DNA of 64,000 nt from Bacteroidales bacterium (lineage in GTDB: Bacteria > Bacteroidota > Bacteroidia > Bacteroidales > UBA12077): contig JAGXLL010000008.1 in assembly GCA_018334675.1 (NCBI GenBank), forward strand, positions 1 to 64,000. Direction: 5' to 3'. A model generated the notes under the pieces. It did not search any database. It saw nothing but the letters and a program-made list of their open reading frames with translations, and was not told where the DNA came from. A program made the translations under genes and the position numbers. Positions 8,536-18,067 of this stretch are shown piece by piece. Numbering within the stretch: position 1 is the stretch's first letter; each line of letters opens with the position of its first letter.

Positions 8536-9625
8536 ATGATCGCAACCGAAGACATACAGCAAATCGAAGAGCGCCGCGACGCGCTGAGGAGGTATCTTTG
8601 ACATCGATAACCTGAAGATACGCATCGAAGAAGAAGAAGAGAAAACCCAGGCTCCGGATTTCTGGGATGATCCGCAAGCCGCCGAGAAAAAACTCAAATA
8701 CATCGCCGAACTGAAGGAATGGACCCAGGCTTTCGACCAGATCGAAACCAACCTGGAGGAGCTCCGCGTATACCAGGACCTCTATAGTGAGGGGGAAGCC
8801 GGCGAGGAAGAGGTGAACAGCCAGTATCGGAAGACTCTCAGGCTGATCGAAGACCTGGAGCTCAAGAACATGCTCGGCCAGGAGGAGGATATATATGGGG
8901 CCTACCTGCAGATCAACCCCGGTGCCGGGGGCACAGAGAGTCACGACTGGGCCGAGATGCTCATGCGCATGTACATGCGATGGGGAGAGATCAACAACTA
9001 TAATGTGAAGGAGATCTACTACCAGCCGGGCGACGAGGCAGGTATCAAGTCCGTCACCCTGGAATTTGAAGGCAAATATGCCTATGGCTACCTGAAGAGC
9101 GAAAACGGGGTACACCGCCTGGTGCGCATATCACCCTTCGACTCCAACAAACGCCGCCATACCTCTTTCGCCTCGGTCTTCGTATCGCCCGTGGTGGAAG
9201 ACAACATCGAGATACATGTGAATCCTTCCGACATAGAATGGGAAACTTTCCGGGCAAGCGGAGCGGGTGGCCAGCACGTGAACAAAGTGGAAACAGCCGT
9301 GCGTCTGAAACACCTGCCCAGCGGCATTACCATAGAAAATCAGGAGACGCGTTCGCAAAACAAGAACCGCGAAAAAGCCATGCGTATGCTCCGCTCACAG
9401 CTCTACGAGATAGAGATGCGCAAGAAGCAGGAAGAAAAAGACAAGGTGGAAGGAGAAAAGAAGAAGATAGAATGGGGCTCGCAGATCCGCAGTTATGTGC
9501 TGCATCCCTATAAGATGGTCAAGGACCTGCGCACCAATCATGAAACCTCTAATGTACAGGATGTGCTCGACGGCCACATCAACGATTTAATCAAGAGCTA
9601 CCTGATGGAATACGGAGGAGAATAA
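8536..9625 (+). CDS. prfB: Peptide chain release factor 2, expressed by +1 frameshift
   Basis: RF2 recognises UGA and UAA stop codons and triggers peptide release. The gene is read in two segments: 8536-8598 (21 codons, ending in CTT) and, after skipping T8599, 8600-9625. In the first frame the next codon is TGA at 8599-8601. The joined product has 362 residues, the normal RF2 length. It shows the RF2 specificity motif SPF ([14 protein letters not shown]) and the hydrolysis motif GGQ ([13 protein letters not shown]), the latter being the target of PrmC encoded at 4764-5639. An ArsC-like gene follows after 18 bases. Reading only the second frame would give a false N-terminally truncated protein starting near 8813. 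Confidence 0.95.
8587..8602 (+). promoter_or_regulatory. Programmed +1 frameshift site of prfB
   Basis: AGGAGG (8587-8592) acts as an internal Shine-Dalgarno sequence just upstream of CTT TGA C (8596-8602), the classic RF2 autoregulatory site. When RF2 is scarce, slow termination at TGA lets the ribosome shift +1 and make more RF2. The exact spacing TAT-CTT-TGA-C is conserved. Confidence 0.93.
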
Positions 9626-9643
9626 ACCCCAAAGCCTTTACAT

Positions 9644-9985
9644 ATGAAAATCTATCATTTCCCCAGATGCAGTAAAAGCCGTGCCGGCTTAAAATACCTA
9701 CAGGAAAAAGGGTATGAACCCGAGATCATACAATATCTGAAAGATCAGCCCATCACCGAAGCAACCCTCCGGAATGTCCTGATGAAACTTAACAAAAAGC
9801 CACAGGACATCATACGCACCCAGGAAAAGACCTACAAGGAGAACTTTAAAGGCAAGCAATTCAACGAAGACGAATGGATAAGGATCCTGGTGGAAAATCC
9901 CCGCCTGCTGAAGCGTCCCATCGTCGAGACCCGCCACAAGGCGGTAATTGGTAATCCTCCCGAAAATATTGACGCCTTGCTATAA
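9644..9985 (+). CDS. ArsC/Spx-like thioredoxin-fold protein
   Basis: A 113-residue protein of the ArsC (glutaredoxin-coupled arsenate reductase) family. It begins MKIYHFPRCSKSRAGLKYLQEKG, with Cys9 in the C-x3-R-type CSKSR motif, and has the later family motif ENPRLLKRPIVETRHKAVIGNPPE. The Cys and the downstream Arg (LLKRPI) match true ArsC better than the transcription factor Spx. No arsenite exporter or ArsR is nearby, so a role in arsenic resistance is not supported by context and a general thiol-redox function is as likely. It sits 18 bases after prfB and is probably co-transcribed with it. Confidence 0.8.
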   Translation: MKIYHFPRCSKSRAGLKYLQEKGYEPEIIQYLKDQPITEATLRNVLMKLNKKPQDIIRTQEKTYKENFKGKQFNEDEWIRILVENPRLLKRPIVETRHKAVIGNPPENIDALL

Positions 9986-10100
9986 TTTTTGTATCTTATT
10001 GCTGTGTTTGGCAGGATCACATGCCTGACAAAGATCTTATATGCCAGGCATTGCCTGTATAATCATACTTACCATCATGTAAACCCTAAACCAAAGTCCT

Positions 10101-11717
10101 ATGTCAACTCCGGAATTCAAGTACCAAGACCCTTTCCCGCTGGGGAAAGACAAGACCGAATACTATCTGCTCACCAAAGATCATGTTTCTGTCACTCAGT
10201 TTGACGGGAAGGAAGTCCTGAAGGTGGATCCCGAAGGCCTGACCATGCTTGCAGAGGCGGCTTTTCACGACACCAACTTCATGCTGCGCAGCGAACATCT
10301 GCAGCAGGTGGCCGACATCCTCAAGGATGATGAAGCCAGTGAAAACGATAAATATGTAGCTCTGACGATGCTTCGCAATGCCGAGGTCTCCTCAAAAGGC
10401 AAGTTGCCCTTTTGCCAGGATACCGGCACAGCCACCGTTGTAGCCAAAAAAGGCCAGCAGGTCTGGACCGGAGGAGGCGACGCCGAAGCCCTCTCCAAAG
10501 GGGTCTATAACACCTATACCCGCGAAAACCTGCGGTACTCGCAGACCGTTCCCCTGGACATGTACAAGGAAAAAAACTCCGGCACCAATCTGCCCGCCCA
10601 GATCGACATCCATGCCACCGACGGCGACGAGTACAACTTCCTTTTCGTGGCCAAGGGCGGAGGCTCGGCCAACAAAACAGCCCTTTACCAGCAGACCAAA
10701 GCCCTGCTCAATCCCGCCAAACTGGAAAATTTCCTGGTGGAAAAACTCAAATCGCTCGGCACAGCTGCCTGTCCCCCCTACCATGTGGCCTTCGTTGTAG
10801 GTGGCACCTCGGCTGAAGCCAACCTGAAAACCGTCAAGCTGGCCTCCACCAAGTACTACGACAAACTGCCCACCCAGGGCAATGAGGGCGGACAGGCCTT
10901 CCGCGATACCGAGCTGGAAGACAAGATCCTTAAAGCTGCCTACAACCTGGGTATTGGCGCACAGTTCGGCGGCAAATACTTCGCCCTGGACATCCGCATC
11001 ATCCGGCTCCCCCGGCACGGTGCCTCCTGCCCCGTAGGCATGGGTGTTTCCTGCTCGGCCGACCGGAACATCAAGGCCAAAGTCAACAAAGAAGGTATAT
11101 GGCTGGAAAAGCTGGAAGAGCATCCGGGACGATTCATACCCGAGGAATACCGAAGAGAAGAGGAAGACGGGGCGGTAACCATCGACCTGAACCAGCCGAT
11201 GAAAGATGTGTTGGCCGAGCTAAGCAAACATCCCGTGGGCACCCGCCTGTCACTGAACGGAACCATCATCGTGGCCCGCGACATCGCCCATGCCAAGCTG
11301 AAAGAACGCCTCGACAACGGGGAAGGGCTACCCGAATACTTTAAAGAACATCCGGTTTATTACGCCGGACCGGCCAAAAAACCTGAAGGCATGCCTTCAG
11401 GCTCCTTCGGACCTACCACGGCCGGGCGCATGGATCCCTATGTCGAACCCTTTCAGAAACACGGCGGAAGCATGGTGATGATCGCCAAAGGCAACCGCAG
11501 TCAGCAAGTCACCGATGCCTGCAAGAAATACGGAGGCTTTTACCTGGGGAGCATCGGCGGACCGGCTGCCATCCTGGCCCAGGAAAACATCACCAATGTA
11601 GAGCTCCTGGAATACCCCGAACTGGGCATGGAAGCCATCTACCAGATAGAAGTCAGGGACTTCCCGGCCTTCATCCTGGTCGATGACAAAGGCAACGATT
11701 TCTACAAATTAAGTTGA
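10101..11717 (+). CDS. Class I fumarate hydratase ([4Fe-4S] type)
   Basis: 538-residue hydro-lyase interconverting fumarate and malate, of the oxygen-sensitive iron-sulfur class. The N-terminal alpha-type domain contains [14 protein letters not shown] with the first cluster cysteine, GGGSANKT, and cysteines in [14 protein letters not shown] and [15 protein letters not shown]. The C-terminal beta-type domain begins around [25 protein letters not shown] and has [15 protein letters not shown] and the [13 protein letters not shown] segment. Alpha and beta parts are fused, as in FumA/FumB of E. coli. A class II fumarase is encoded 560 bases downstream on the same strand. The class I enzyme is suited to anaerobic conditions. 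Confidence 0.93.
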   Translation: MSTPEFKYQDPFPLGKDKTEYYLLTKDHVSVTQFDGKEVLKVDPEGLTMLAEAAFHDTNFMLRSEHLQQVADILKDDEASENDKYVALTMLRNAEVSSKGKLPFCQDTGTATVVAKKGQQVWTGGGDAEALSKGVYNTYTRENLRYSQTVPLDMYKEKNSGTNLPAQIDIHATDGDEYNFLFVAKGGGSANKTALYQQTKALLNPAKLENFLVEKLKSLGTAACPPYHVAFVVGGTSAEANLKTVKLASTKYYDKLPTQGNEGGQAFRDTELEDKILKAAYNLGIGAQFGGKYFALDIRIIRLPRHGASCPVGMGVSCSADRNIKAKVNKEGIWLEKLEEHPGRFIPEEYRREEEDGAVTIDLNQPMKDVLAELSKHPVGTRLSLNGTIIVARDIAHAKLKERLDNGEGLPEYFKEHPVYYAGPAKKPEGMPSGSFGPTTAGRMDPYVEPFQKHGGSMVMIAKGNRSQQVTDACKKYGGFYLGSIGGPAAILAQENITNVELLEYPELGMEAIYQIEVRDFPAFILVDDKGNDFYKLS

Positions 11718-11872
11718 AGCGTTGAATGTTCAAGAGTTTCAGTTAAAAGTTGAAGCTTGAAATTGTTGAATTGTTCTAAATTGTTGTTAAAGGCCAAGGC
11801 AGAGGCTAAGGCTAAGAAAGAAGAAAGAACAAATAATTAAGCATAAAGACATAAACCTTCAAGTTAAGATTT

Positions 11873-11920
11873 GCCTGACCCAGGTCGAGCAGGTTGCCTG
11901 CGGATTTGGGTCAGGCTTTT
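11873..11920 (+). terminator. Hairpin terminator after class I fumarase
   Basis: GCCTGACCCA (11873-11882) pairs with TGGGTCAGGC (11907-11916), followed by TTTT. The loop itself contains a small hairpin, GCAGG-TTG-CCTGC. Confidence 0.7.
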
Positions 11921-11987
11921 ATCATTCAGATCTGAAAACCTTCGACCCTGAAACATTCAACATTGAGTCCCGTCCGAAAAATAAATT

Positions 11988-12028
11988 TTGAGTCCACTAC
12001 AAAAGTCTGTTTAATAAAAAAACATGAA
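11988..12028. repeat. Short dispersed repeat, possible insertion-sequence end remnant
   Basis: TTGAGTCCACTACAAAAGTC and the following TGTTTAATAAAA align with TTGAGTTCATTACATATAGT and the following CTGCTTGATAAAA at 31715-31747. The shared order of matching blocks over about 38 bases suggests common origin. No transposase is present at either place. Confidence 0.4.
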
Positions 12029-12276
12029 TCTTTGACTGGTCAAAACTATTTCTAGCAGCGTATTAAAAAAATAAAAGGCTTTATTCTCCAAAAAATTAGT
12101 TTTCGGAGGGGGATCAATTTTTGAAAATTCGCGTCTTTACATCTTTATAAGATATTGATAAAGAGAACGTTCAACGTTCAACATTCTAACATTCAACCTT
12201 CCAAATTATAACATCCAACCTTATAGAACCAGAAACCATTTTGTGCGCTCGTTTGTTGGTAATGTAAAAAACAGCC

Positions 12277-13665
12277 ATGCATTACCGAACCGAATACGAC
12301 ACCCTGGGTCCGGTGGAAGTTCCCGCCGACAAATACTGGGGCGCACAGACCCAACGGTCCATCGAAAATTTCAAGATCGGCCCCCGGGCCTCCATGCCGA
12401 TAGAAGTGATCCATGCTTTTGGCTACCTGAAAAAAGCGGCAGCCATCATCAATCATGAGCTGGGGGTGCTCCCGGCTGAGAAAAAAGAGTTGATCACCCG
12501 GGTGTGCGATGAGATCATCGCGGACGAGCTGGACGATCACTTCCCACTGGTTGTCTGGCAAACCGGATCGGGTACCCAGTCGAACATGAATGTGAACGAG
12601 GTGATCGCCAACCGGGCCCATGTATTAAATGGCGGAAAAATCGGACAAGGGGAAAAAACCCTGCATCCCAACGACGATGTGAACAAATCCCAGTCCTCCA
12701 ACGACACCTTCCCCACGGCCATGCACATTGCCGCATACACCATGCTCATGAAAAACACCATCCCCTCCCTGGATACCCTGTGGAGGGCCTTGCGTGACAA
12801 AAGCCGGCAATTCCGAGACATCACCAAGATCGGCCGCACCCACCTGATGGACGCCACCCCGCTGACCCTGGGCCAGGAATTCTCCGGGTTTGTTTCCCAG
12901 ATTGACCATGGCCTGCGTGCCCTGCGTAACACCCTTCCCCACCTCGGTGAACTGGCCCTGGGAGGTACAGCCGTCGGAACCGGACTCAATGCACCCCAGG
13001 ATTTTGACGTGAGCGTAGCCCGGGAAATCGCCAACCTAACAGGATTACCCTTCCAAAGTGCAGAAAACAAATTTGAGGCGCTGGCTGCCCACGATGCCAT
13101 CGTGGAAGCCCATGGAGCCCTCAAGACCCTTGCCGGCAGCCTGATGAAAATAGGCAACGACATCCGGATGCTCGGTTCAGGCCCCCGGGCAGGTATCGGG
13201 GAGATCACCCTCCCCGCCAATGAACCGGGCTCCTCCATCATGCCCGGTAAAGTGAACCCCACCCAGGCCGAAGCACTTACCATGGTCAGTGCCCAGGTGA
13301 TGGGCAATGACGTGGCCATCAACTTCGGAGGCGCCAACGGACACTATGAACTGAATGTGTTCAAACCTATGATGATCAGCAATTTCCTGCACTCAGCCCG
13401 ACTCATAGGCGACGCTTCCCGCTCCTTCAGCAAGAAATGCGTGGAAGGCATACAAGCCAACAAAACCCGGATCGAGCAGCATCTAAAAAACTCCCTGATG
13501 CTGGTCACCGCCCTCAACAACCACATCGGTTATGAAAAAGCCGCAGAGATAGCCACGAAAGCCCACGATGAAAACAAAACCCTCAGGCAGGCGGCCATCG
13601 AAACTGGCTATGTAACTGAGCAACAATTCGACGAATGGGTAGACCCCGCTAAAATGACCCAATAA
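12277..13665 (+). CDS. fumC: Class II fumarate hydratase
   Basis: 462-residue iron-independent fumarase of the aspartase/fumarase superfamily. Signatures are [41 protein letters not shown] and the catalytic loop [13 protein letters not shown] with its mobile serine. TGL and the C-terminal NPxIGYEKAA pattern (here [13 protein letters not shown]) place it with fumarases rather than aspartases. Together with the class I enzyme upstream the cell has both an oxygen-labile and an oxygen-stable fumarase, which suggests exposure to changing oxygen or iron supply. No terminator is obvious after the stop. Confidence 0.95.
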   Translation: MHYRTEYDTLGPVEVPADKYWGAQTQRSIENFKIGPRASMPIEVIHAFGYLKKAAAIINHELGVLPAEKKELITRVCDEIIADELDDHFPLVVWQTGSGTQSNMNVNEVIANRAHVLNGGKIGQGEKTLHPNDDVNKSQSSNDTFPTAMHIAAYTMLMKNTIPSLDTLWRALRDKSRQFRDITKIGRTHLMDATPLTLGQEFSGFVSQIDHGLRALRNTLPHLGELALGGTAVGTGLNAPQDFDVSVAREIANLTGLPFQSAENKFEALAAHDAIVEAHGALKTLAGSLMKIGNDIRMLGSGPRAGIGEITLPANEPGSSIMPGKVNPTQAEALTMVSAQVMGNDVAINFGGANGHYELNVFKPMMISNFLHSARLIGDASRSFSKKCVEGIQANKTRIEQHLKNSLMLVTALNNHIGYEKAAEIATKAHDENKTLRQAAIETGYVTEQQFDEWVDPAKMTQ

Positions 13666-13888
13666 TCACACATCCGATCAACCCATACATAATGCCGGCT
13701 ATAAAGATCAAAATCAGCTCATAAGATATCAGACCTGCTGATCTGTTTTGCAACATTTTTCCGTTCAAAAAATATCTTGCTATGGAACTCTGTGAGAGGG
13801 TATCACGTATAAATTGAAAAAACAAACCGGCGGTTTCCAACATCAGGAGCTACCGGTTGCCATTCAATCCATCAAAACCCCGGTCACC

Positions 13889-14167
13889 ATGAAAACAGCA
13901 AAAACAAGAAAAGAAGCCATCAACCTCGCCCTCAGATCCATACGCGGTATCTATGAGGCGGTTCGCGAAGGGAGCATCTCCCACTACTATGGGAAAAAAT
14001 TAGCCCATTACTACTGGGAAAAGCTCAATCACACATCATCGCTCCATTGGCTTTCAGGCCGCAAGAAACATGAATATCTTTTTGCCCTGAAATATTTTGG
14101 ACTGATCAGCCCGGAAGAAAGCCGCGGATTGCAAAAGAAGCGGCGTACCGGACAACCGGCGGCATAA
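13889..14167 (+). CDS. Small basic protein of unknown function
   Basis: I do not recognise this 92-residue product. It starts MKTAKTRKEAINLALRSIRG, continues with aromatic-rich HYYGKKLAHYYWEKL and ends in a basic tail (QKKRRTGQPAA). It is predicted to be helical and cytoplasmic with no signal peptide. I prefer the ATG at 13889 to the in-frame ATG at 13814 because the added N-terminus looks unlike the rest. It lies between fumC and the convergent priA, and whether it is expressed is uncertain. Confidence 0.45.
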   Translation: MKTAKTRKEAINLALRSIRGIYEAVREGSISHYYGKKLAHYYWEKLNHTSSLHWLSGRKKHEYLFALKYFGLISPEESRGLQKKRRTGQPAA

Positions 14168-14222
14168 GGGGCTCATCCCGGCGGCTGGAGGCTATCGGCC
14201 GGCGGGCTTAAAAAGGACCCTT

Positions 14223-16697
14223 CTATAAAGGATCCACATCAAAATGAATCTGGAGGCTGCGGAAAGCCGGATCTTTTTTCAGATCGTCGGCCTTTTTCAG
14301 GATAATCTGCTTGGAGCGGGCCAAAGAACGCTCCTTTTCGATCTTCAGGATGACATGCTTGAGGTAGTAGTTTTGTATGCGTCCTACGATGGGATCCTGC
14401 GGACCCAGCACCCGGTAACCGAACACCTGCTTGAGCCTGTCAACCAGTGAGCGGGCTGCATCGTTCAACACATCGGTCTTCTTGTGCTTCATCAGCACCC
14501 GTATCATCTTGTAATAAGGCGGATACATGAACTCTTTGCGTTCCTGCAGCTGACTCCGGTACATCTCCTCATAATCGTTGTCGATCACCTGTTTGATGAT
14601 GGGGTGTGAAGCCTGGCTGGTTTGAATGATCACCTCCCCCCGTTTCTTCTTCCTGCCGGCGCGGCCACTCACCTGTGCCATCAGCTGATAACCCCGCTCA
14701 AAAGCACGAAAATCGGGAAAGTTCAGCATGTTATCTGCATTCAAAACACCAACCACACTCACATGATCGAAATCAAGTCCCTTCGTCACCATCTGGGTAC
14801 CTACCAGAATATCGATCTCCTGATCCTCGAAGGCATGTATGATCTTCTCGTAGGCATGGCGGGCCCGGGTTGAATCCAGATCCATCCTCCTGATGCGGGC
14901 ATCGGGAAAATAAATTTGTATCTCATCTTCCACTTTCTCCGTACCAAACCCGCGGGTGATGATGTTATGGCTGCCGCACGAGGGACAGGTATCAGGTATC
15001 CTCTGTGCATAGCCACAATAATGGCATACCAGGTTTTTTGACTTCCGGTGATAGGTCAGGCTCACATCGCAGTGTTTGCACTGGGGTATCCAACTGCAGT
15101 CGGCACATTCCATGTAAGGTGCAAAGCCGCGGCGGTTCTGAAACAGGATAACCTGCTCGTGGTTCTCGAGGGCTTTTTGCATATGCTCCAGCAGCAGGGG
15201 TGTGAAATGGCTGCTCATCTTCTTTCTGCGCCGGGCCTCCAGCACATCGCCAATCAGTATCTCGGGAAGCTGAATATCGAGGTAGCGGGTGAACAATTCC
15301 ACCAGCCCATACTTGCCCCTGCGGGCATTGTAGTAGCTTTCTATGGATGGAGTAGCCGTTCCCAGCAGGGTCCCGGCCCGGTGCATGCTGGCCAGTACAA
15401 TAGCCACATCGCGGGCATGATAACGGGGCGCCGGATCGAACTGTTTGTAGGTGTTCTCGTGTTCTTCATCGACAATCACCAATCCCAGGCGCGAAAAAGG
15501 AAGGAATACAGAAGAACGCACACCCAGGATCACCTGATAACGGTTCACATTGGAGGCATCCAGCAGCTGATTGTATATCTCCACCCGTTCACTGTCCGGA
15601 AATCTCGAATGGTAGACGCCTACCTGGTCGCCGAAGACGGCTTTCAAACGATGGATGATCTGGGAAGTCAGGGCGATCTCGGGTAGCAGATAGAGCACCT
15701 GGTAGCCCTTCTCCAGTTGCTCCCGTATCAGATGGATGTATAGTTCTGTCTTACCCGATGAAGTTACTCCGTGCAGCAGTACCACGCCCTTCTCCCGGAA
15801 CTGCTGTTGAACGGATTGAAAGGCTTGCTGCTGGGCGTCGGTAAGTCCCTTCGCCGCTTCACCTTCTCCTTCACCTTGCTGAAGCCGGCTTACCTCCTGC
15901 TCCTGCTCAAGGAGGATGCCTTTATCGATCAAAGATTTTAACACCGAGGAGCTCACCGATACCTGCCTGAGCAGCTGCTGCTTCTTGATCATCAGGTCCT
16001 GCCCATTGTTGCCGGACATCCGGATCATCTGCATCACCAGCTCCACCTGCCTGGGCGCATTTTTCAGCTTTTCAAAAACCCGATTCAACGCCTCTTCGTC
16101 CTGCGGAGAGAAATTCAATGAAACAAAAGAGGCTTTGCGGGGTTTATAGGCATCCCTCAGCCTCTCCTCCACCGACAAGGCACCCTTTTGCATCAGGGCA
16201 TGAACAATGGGCAAGACATCTTTGCGGCCGGTCTTCTCGGTGAGATCCTTCAGGCCGGTTACCTGCCTTTCTTTCACCACCTCCAGCAGAAGGGCCTCCT
16301 TCTCGGTCAGCGAAACCTGTTCGGGTTGAAAAGAAGGCCGGTACACCACCCGGGTCTCGCTCTCCAGCTTCAGTCCCGAGGGCATGGCTGCCTTGTATAC
16401 ATCGCCCATAGAACACATATAATAATCCGAGAGCCACTCCCACAACTTCAGTTGAAAAGCGTTGATCACAGGCTGGTCATCCAAAACCGTCTGAACAGGC
16501 TTGGTACGGTATCCGGTGGGTTGATCCCGGTGTACCCGGTATATGATGGCCGAATAGTACTTGCGGCGCCCGAACTGAACGATCACCCGTTTGCCGGTGA
16601 CCACACGATCCTGCTGTGTGGGTGGAACATGGTAGGTAAAAGCACCCGGCAGGGCCAGGGGCAACAAAACATCCACATATAGGTCGTTTCCTTTCAC
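14223..16697 (-). CDS. priA: Primosomal protein N' (replication restart helicase PriA)
   Basis: 824-residue superfamily 2 helicase that reloads the replisome at stalled forks. The N-terminal DNA-binding domain precedes Walker A (LLHGVTSSGKTELY), the DEEH Walker B (VIVDEEHENTYKQ), LGTATPSIESY, and the zinc-binding cysteine cluster (CADCSWIPQCKHCDVS, then CHYCGYAQRIPDTCPSCGS) typical of PriA. The later motifs LVGTQMVTKGLDFDHV and QVSGRAGR are intact. The start is a GTG at 16695-16697, directly preceded by copy 1 of the leader element described at 16698-16798. It lies downstream of pfkA on the same strand. Confidence 0.95.
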   Translation of the reverse strand: MKGNDLYVDVLLPLALPGAFTYHVPPTQQDRVVTGKRVIVQFGRRKYYSAIIYRVHRDQPTGYRTKPVQTVLDDQPVINAFQLKLWEWLSDYYMCSMGDVYKAAMPSGLKLESETRVVYRPSFQPEQVSLTEKEALLLEVVKERQVTGLKDLTEKTGRKDVLPIVHALMQKGALSVEERLRDAYKPRKASFVSLNFSPQDEEALNRVFEKLKNAPRQVELVMQMIRMSGNNGQDLMIKKQQLLRQVSVSSSVLKSLIDKGILLEQEQEVSRLQQGEGEGEAAKGLTDAQQQAFQSVQQQFREKGVVLLHGVTSSGKTELYIHLIREQLEKGYQVLYLLPEIALTSQIIHRLKAVFGDQVGVYHSRFPDSERVEIYNQLLDASNVNRYQVILGVRSSVFLPFSRLGLVIVDEEHENTYKQFDPAPRYHARDVAIVLASMHRAGTLLGTATPSIESYYNARRGKYGLVELFTRYLDIQLPEILIGDVLEARRRKKMSSHFTPLLLEHMQKALENHEQVILFQNRRGFAPYMECADCSWIPQCKHCDVSLTYHRKSKNLVCHYCGYAQRIPDTCPSCGSHNIITRGFGTEKVEDEIQIYFPDARIRRMDLDSTRARHAYEKIIHAFEDQEIDILVGTQMVTKGLDFDHVSVVGVLNADNMLNFPDFRAFERGYQLMAQVSGRAGRKKKRGEVIIQTSQASHPIIKQVIDNDYEEMYRSQLQERKEFMYPPYYKMIRVLMKHKKTDVLNDAARSLVDRLKQVFGYRVLGPQDPIVGRIQNYYLKHVILKIEKERSLARSKQIILKKADDLKKDPAFRSLQIHFDVDPL

Positions 16698-16798
16698 AAG
16701 ATTATTTTTATTATTGTTATGGCCTTGTGTAACTTACCATGACAAAATAATCATCTCCTGTTGTGATATTAATGATTATTTTGTCATGGACGTTTCAT
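16698..16798 (-). repeat. Start-codon-adjacent leader element, copy before priA
   Basis: Read on the reverse strand it starts ATGAAACGTCC and forms an 18-bp stem, CCATGACAAAATAATCAT with ATGATTATTTTGTCATGG. It continues GTAAGTTACACAAGGCCATAA and ends in an A/T-rich stretch directly before the GTG of priA. It is about 75 percent identical overall to the purQ copy at 56958-57057 and clearly more so in the stem. At one stem pair A-T replaces C-G, a compensatory change that keeps the hairpin. Confidence 0.85.
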
Positions 16799-16844
16799 AA
16801 TAAGATGTTCGCCCTTACAACAGGCTGGTTGGCAGTCAACGGGT

Positions 16845-17825
16845 TTATATGGAGAGGATATCCTGTATATCCACCAGTCGCCGGTTCACATCCTTATGAT
16901 GCTTAATGGTCCGGTTGAAAGGCACGTGAACCACTTCGCGGTTCATCAGACCGACCATAACGCTCTTTTGGTCATCCATTAAGGCTTCGACAGCCGCTAC
17001 ACCCAGCTGGCTGCCGATCACCCGGTCGAAGGCCGAGGGCGATCCACCCCGCTGAATATGTCCCAACACGGTCACCCGGATGTCATACCCTTCGAACTCC
17101 TCCCTGACCTGTTCGGCAATGTTGAAAGCCCCGCCGGTTTCATCCCCCTCAGCCACCAGGATGATGTTGGAGAGCTTGCGGCGTTTGTAATCGGCTTCCA
17201 GGTGCTCACGCAGGGTAGCAGTATCGCGGTTGATCTCGGGGATAAGGATCGCCTCGGCCCCGCAAGCAATGCCACTGCGCAGGGCCAAAAAACCGGCATC
17301 TTTACCCATCACCTCAATAAAAAACAACCGGTTATGAGAGCTGGCCGTGTCCCGAATCTTATCCACCGCCTCCACAATGGTATTTAAGGCGGTATCGTAT
17401 CCGATGGTATAATCCGTTCCGTAAAGGTCGTTGTCGATGGTGCCGGGAATTCCCACCAGGGGCACATCATACTCCAGGGAAAATATCCGGGCACCTTTGA
17501 ACGTGCCGTCCCCCCCTATCACTACTATCCCGTCAATGTCTTCGGCTTTGATCATCTCATAGGCCTTCTGCCTTCCTTCTTCCTTTCTGAACTCATCACT
17601 GCGGGCACTCTTGAGCATGGTCCCTCCACGCTGGATGATATCGCCGACCATATGCGATTTCAGCTGCTTGAAATAACCGCCGATCATACCCTGGTAACCA
17701 TTCTGTATGCCCACTACTTCTATGCCATGATAGAGCGCAGTTCGCGTGGCTCCACGTATAGCCGCATTCATCCCCGGAGCATCGCCCCCGGATGTTAAAA
17801 CACCAATTTTCTTCATCTTAGCCAT
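16845..17825 (-). CDS. pfkA: ATP-dependent 6-phosphofructokinase
   Basis: 326-residue glycolytic kinase converting fructose 6-phosphate to fructose 1,6-bisphosphate. It starts MAKMKKIGVLTSGGDAPGMNAA. The phosphoryl-donor site reads GGDGT (residues 104-108) and the catalytic loop reads PGTIDND (Asp131 as base). Gly at both diagnostic positions marks the ATP type, unlike the second phosphofructokinase at 59.8 kb. LNTIVEAVDKI, FIEVMGKDAGFLA and LGHIQRGGSPSAFDR complete the family pattern. The upstream spacer 17826-18067 has CAAAGATA at 18022-18029 (TATCTTTG on the coding strand, a -7 box), which would give a leader of about 190 bases. priA lies downstream. Confidence 0.95.
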   Translation of the reverse strand: MAKMKKIGVLTSGGDAPGMNAAIRGATRTALYHGIEVVGIQNGYQGMIGGYFKQLKSHMVGDIIQRGGTMLKSARSDEFRKEEGRQKAYEMIKAEDIDGIVVIGGDGTFKGARIFSLEYDVPLVGIPGTIDNDLYGTDYTIGYDTALNTIVEAVDKIRDTASSHNRLFFIEVMGKDAGFLALRSGIACGAEAILIPEINRDTATLREHLEADYKRRKLSNIILVAEGDETGGAFNIAEQVREEFEGYDIRVTVLGHIQRGGSPSAFDRVIGSQLGVAAVEALMDDQKSVMVGLMNREVVHVPFNRTIKHHKDVNRRLVDIQDILSI

Positions 17826-18067
17826 AATCAAAACAATTAATCATTCACCATCTGTCATGGATCACGCCGGGAACACGCCTCCAGGAAAACAAGCCCCTGT
17901 TCGGGCGATCCTTCAGCAAACCATTGTTCCAATGCCCTTCATCGGGATTCGGTGGGCATTCCTGTCAGCTTACAAGGAGCGCGGCCTGATTGTTTTTCAT
18001 CTGTGCAGGCCATTGGAACTGCAAAGATAAAATCAATATAGAACAAAACATATGATCGGGCCACAAA

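Larger units (their letters stand above)
11718..12276. other. 559-base spacer between the two fumarase genes
   Basis: No gene is visible. The first part and the last part are rich in degenerate TTCAAC/GTTGAA words (for example GTTCAACGTTCAACATTC near 12169-12186), a simple-sequence character common in spacers of this phylum. The middle holds a hairpin terminator (11873-11920) and a short segment that recurs at 31.7 kb. Confidence 0.7.

Noticed and set aside
8813-9625. RF2 as a 270-residue protein starting at 8813
   Set aside because: The upstream frame joins through the programmed shift, giving the normal 362-residue protein.
13649-13843. A 64-codon reverse-strand frame with a hydrophobic C-terminus after fumC
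   Set aside because: It overlaps the end of fumC and has no start context or family resemblance.
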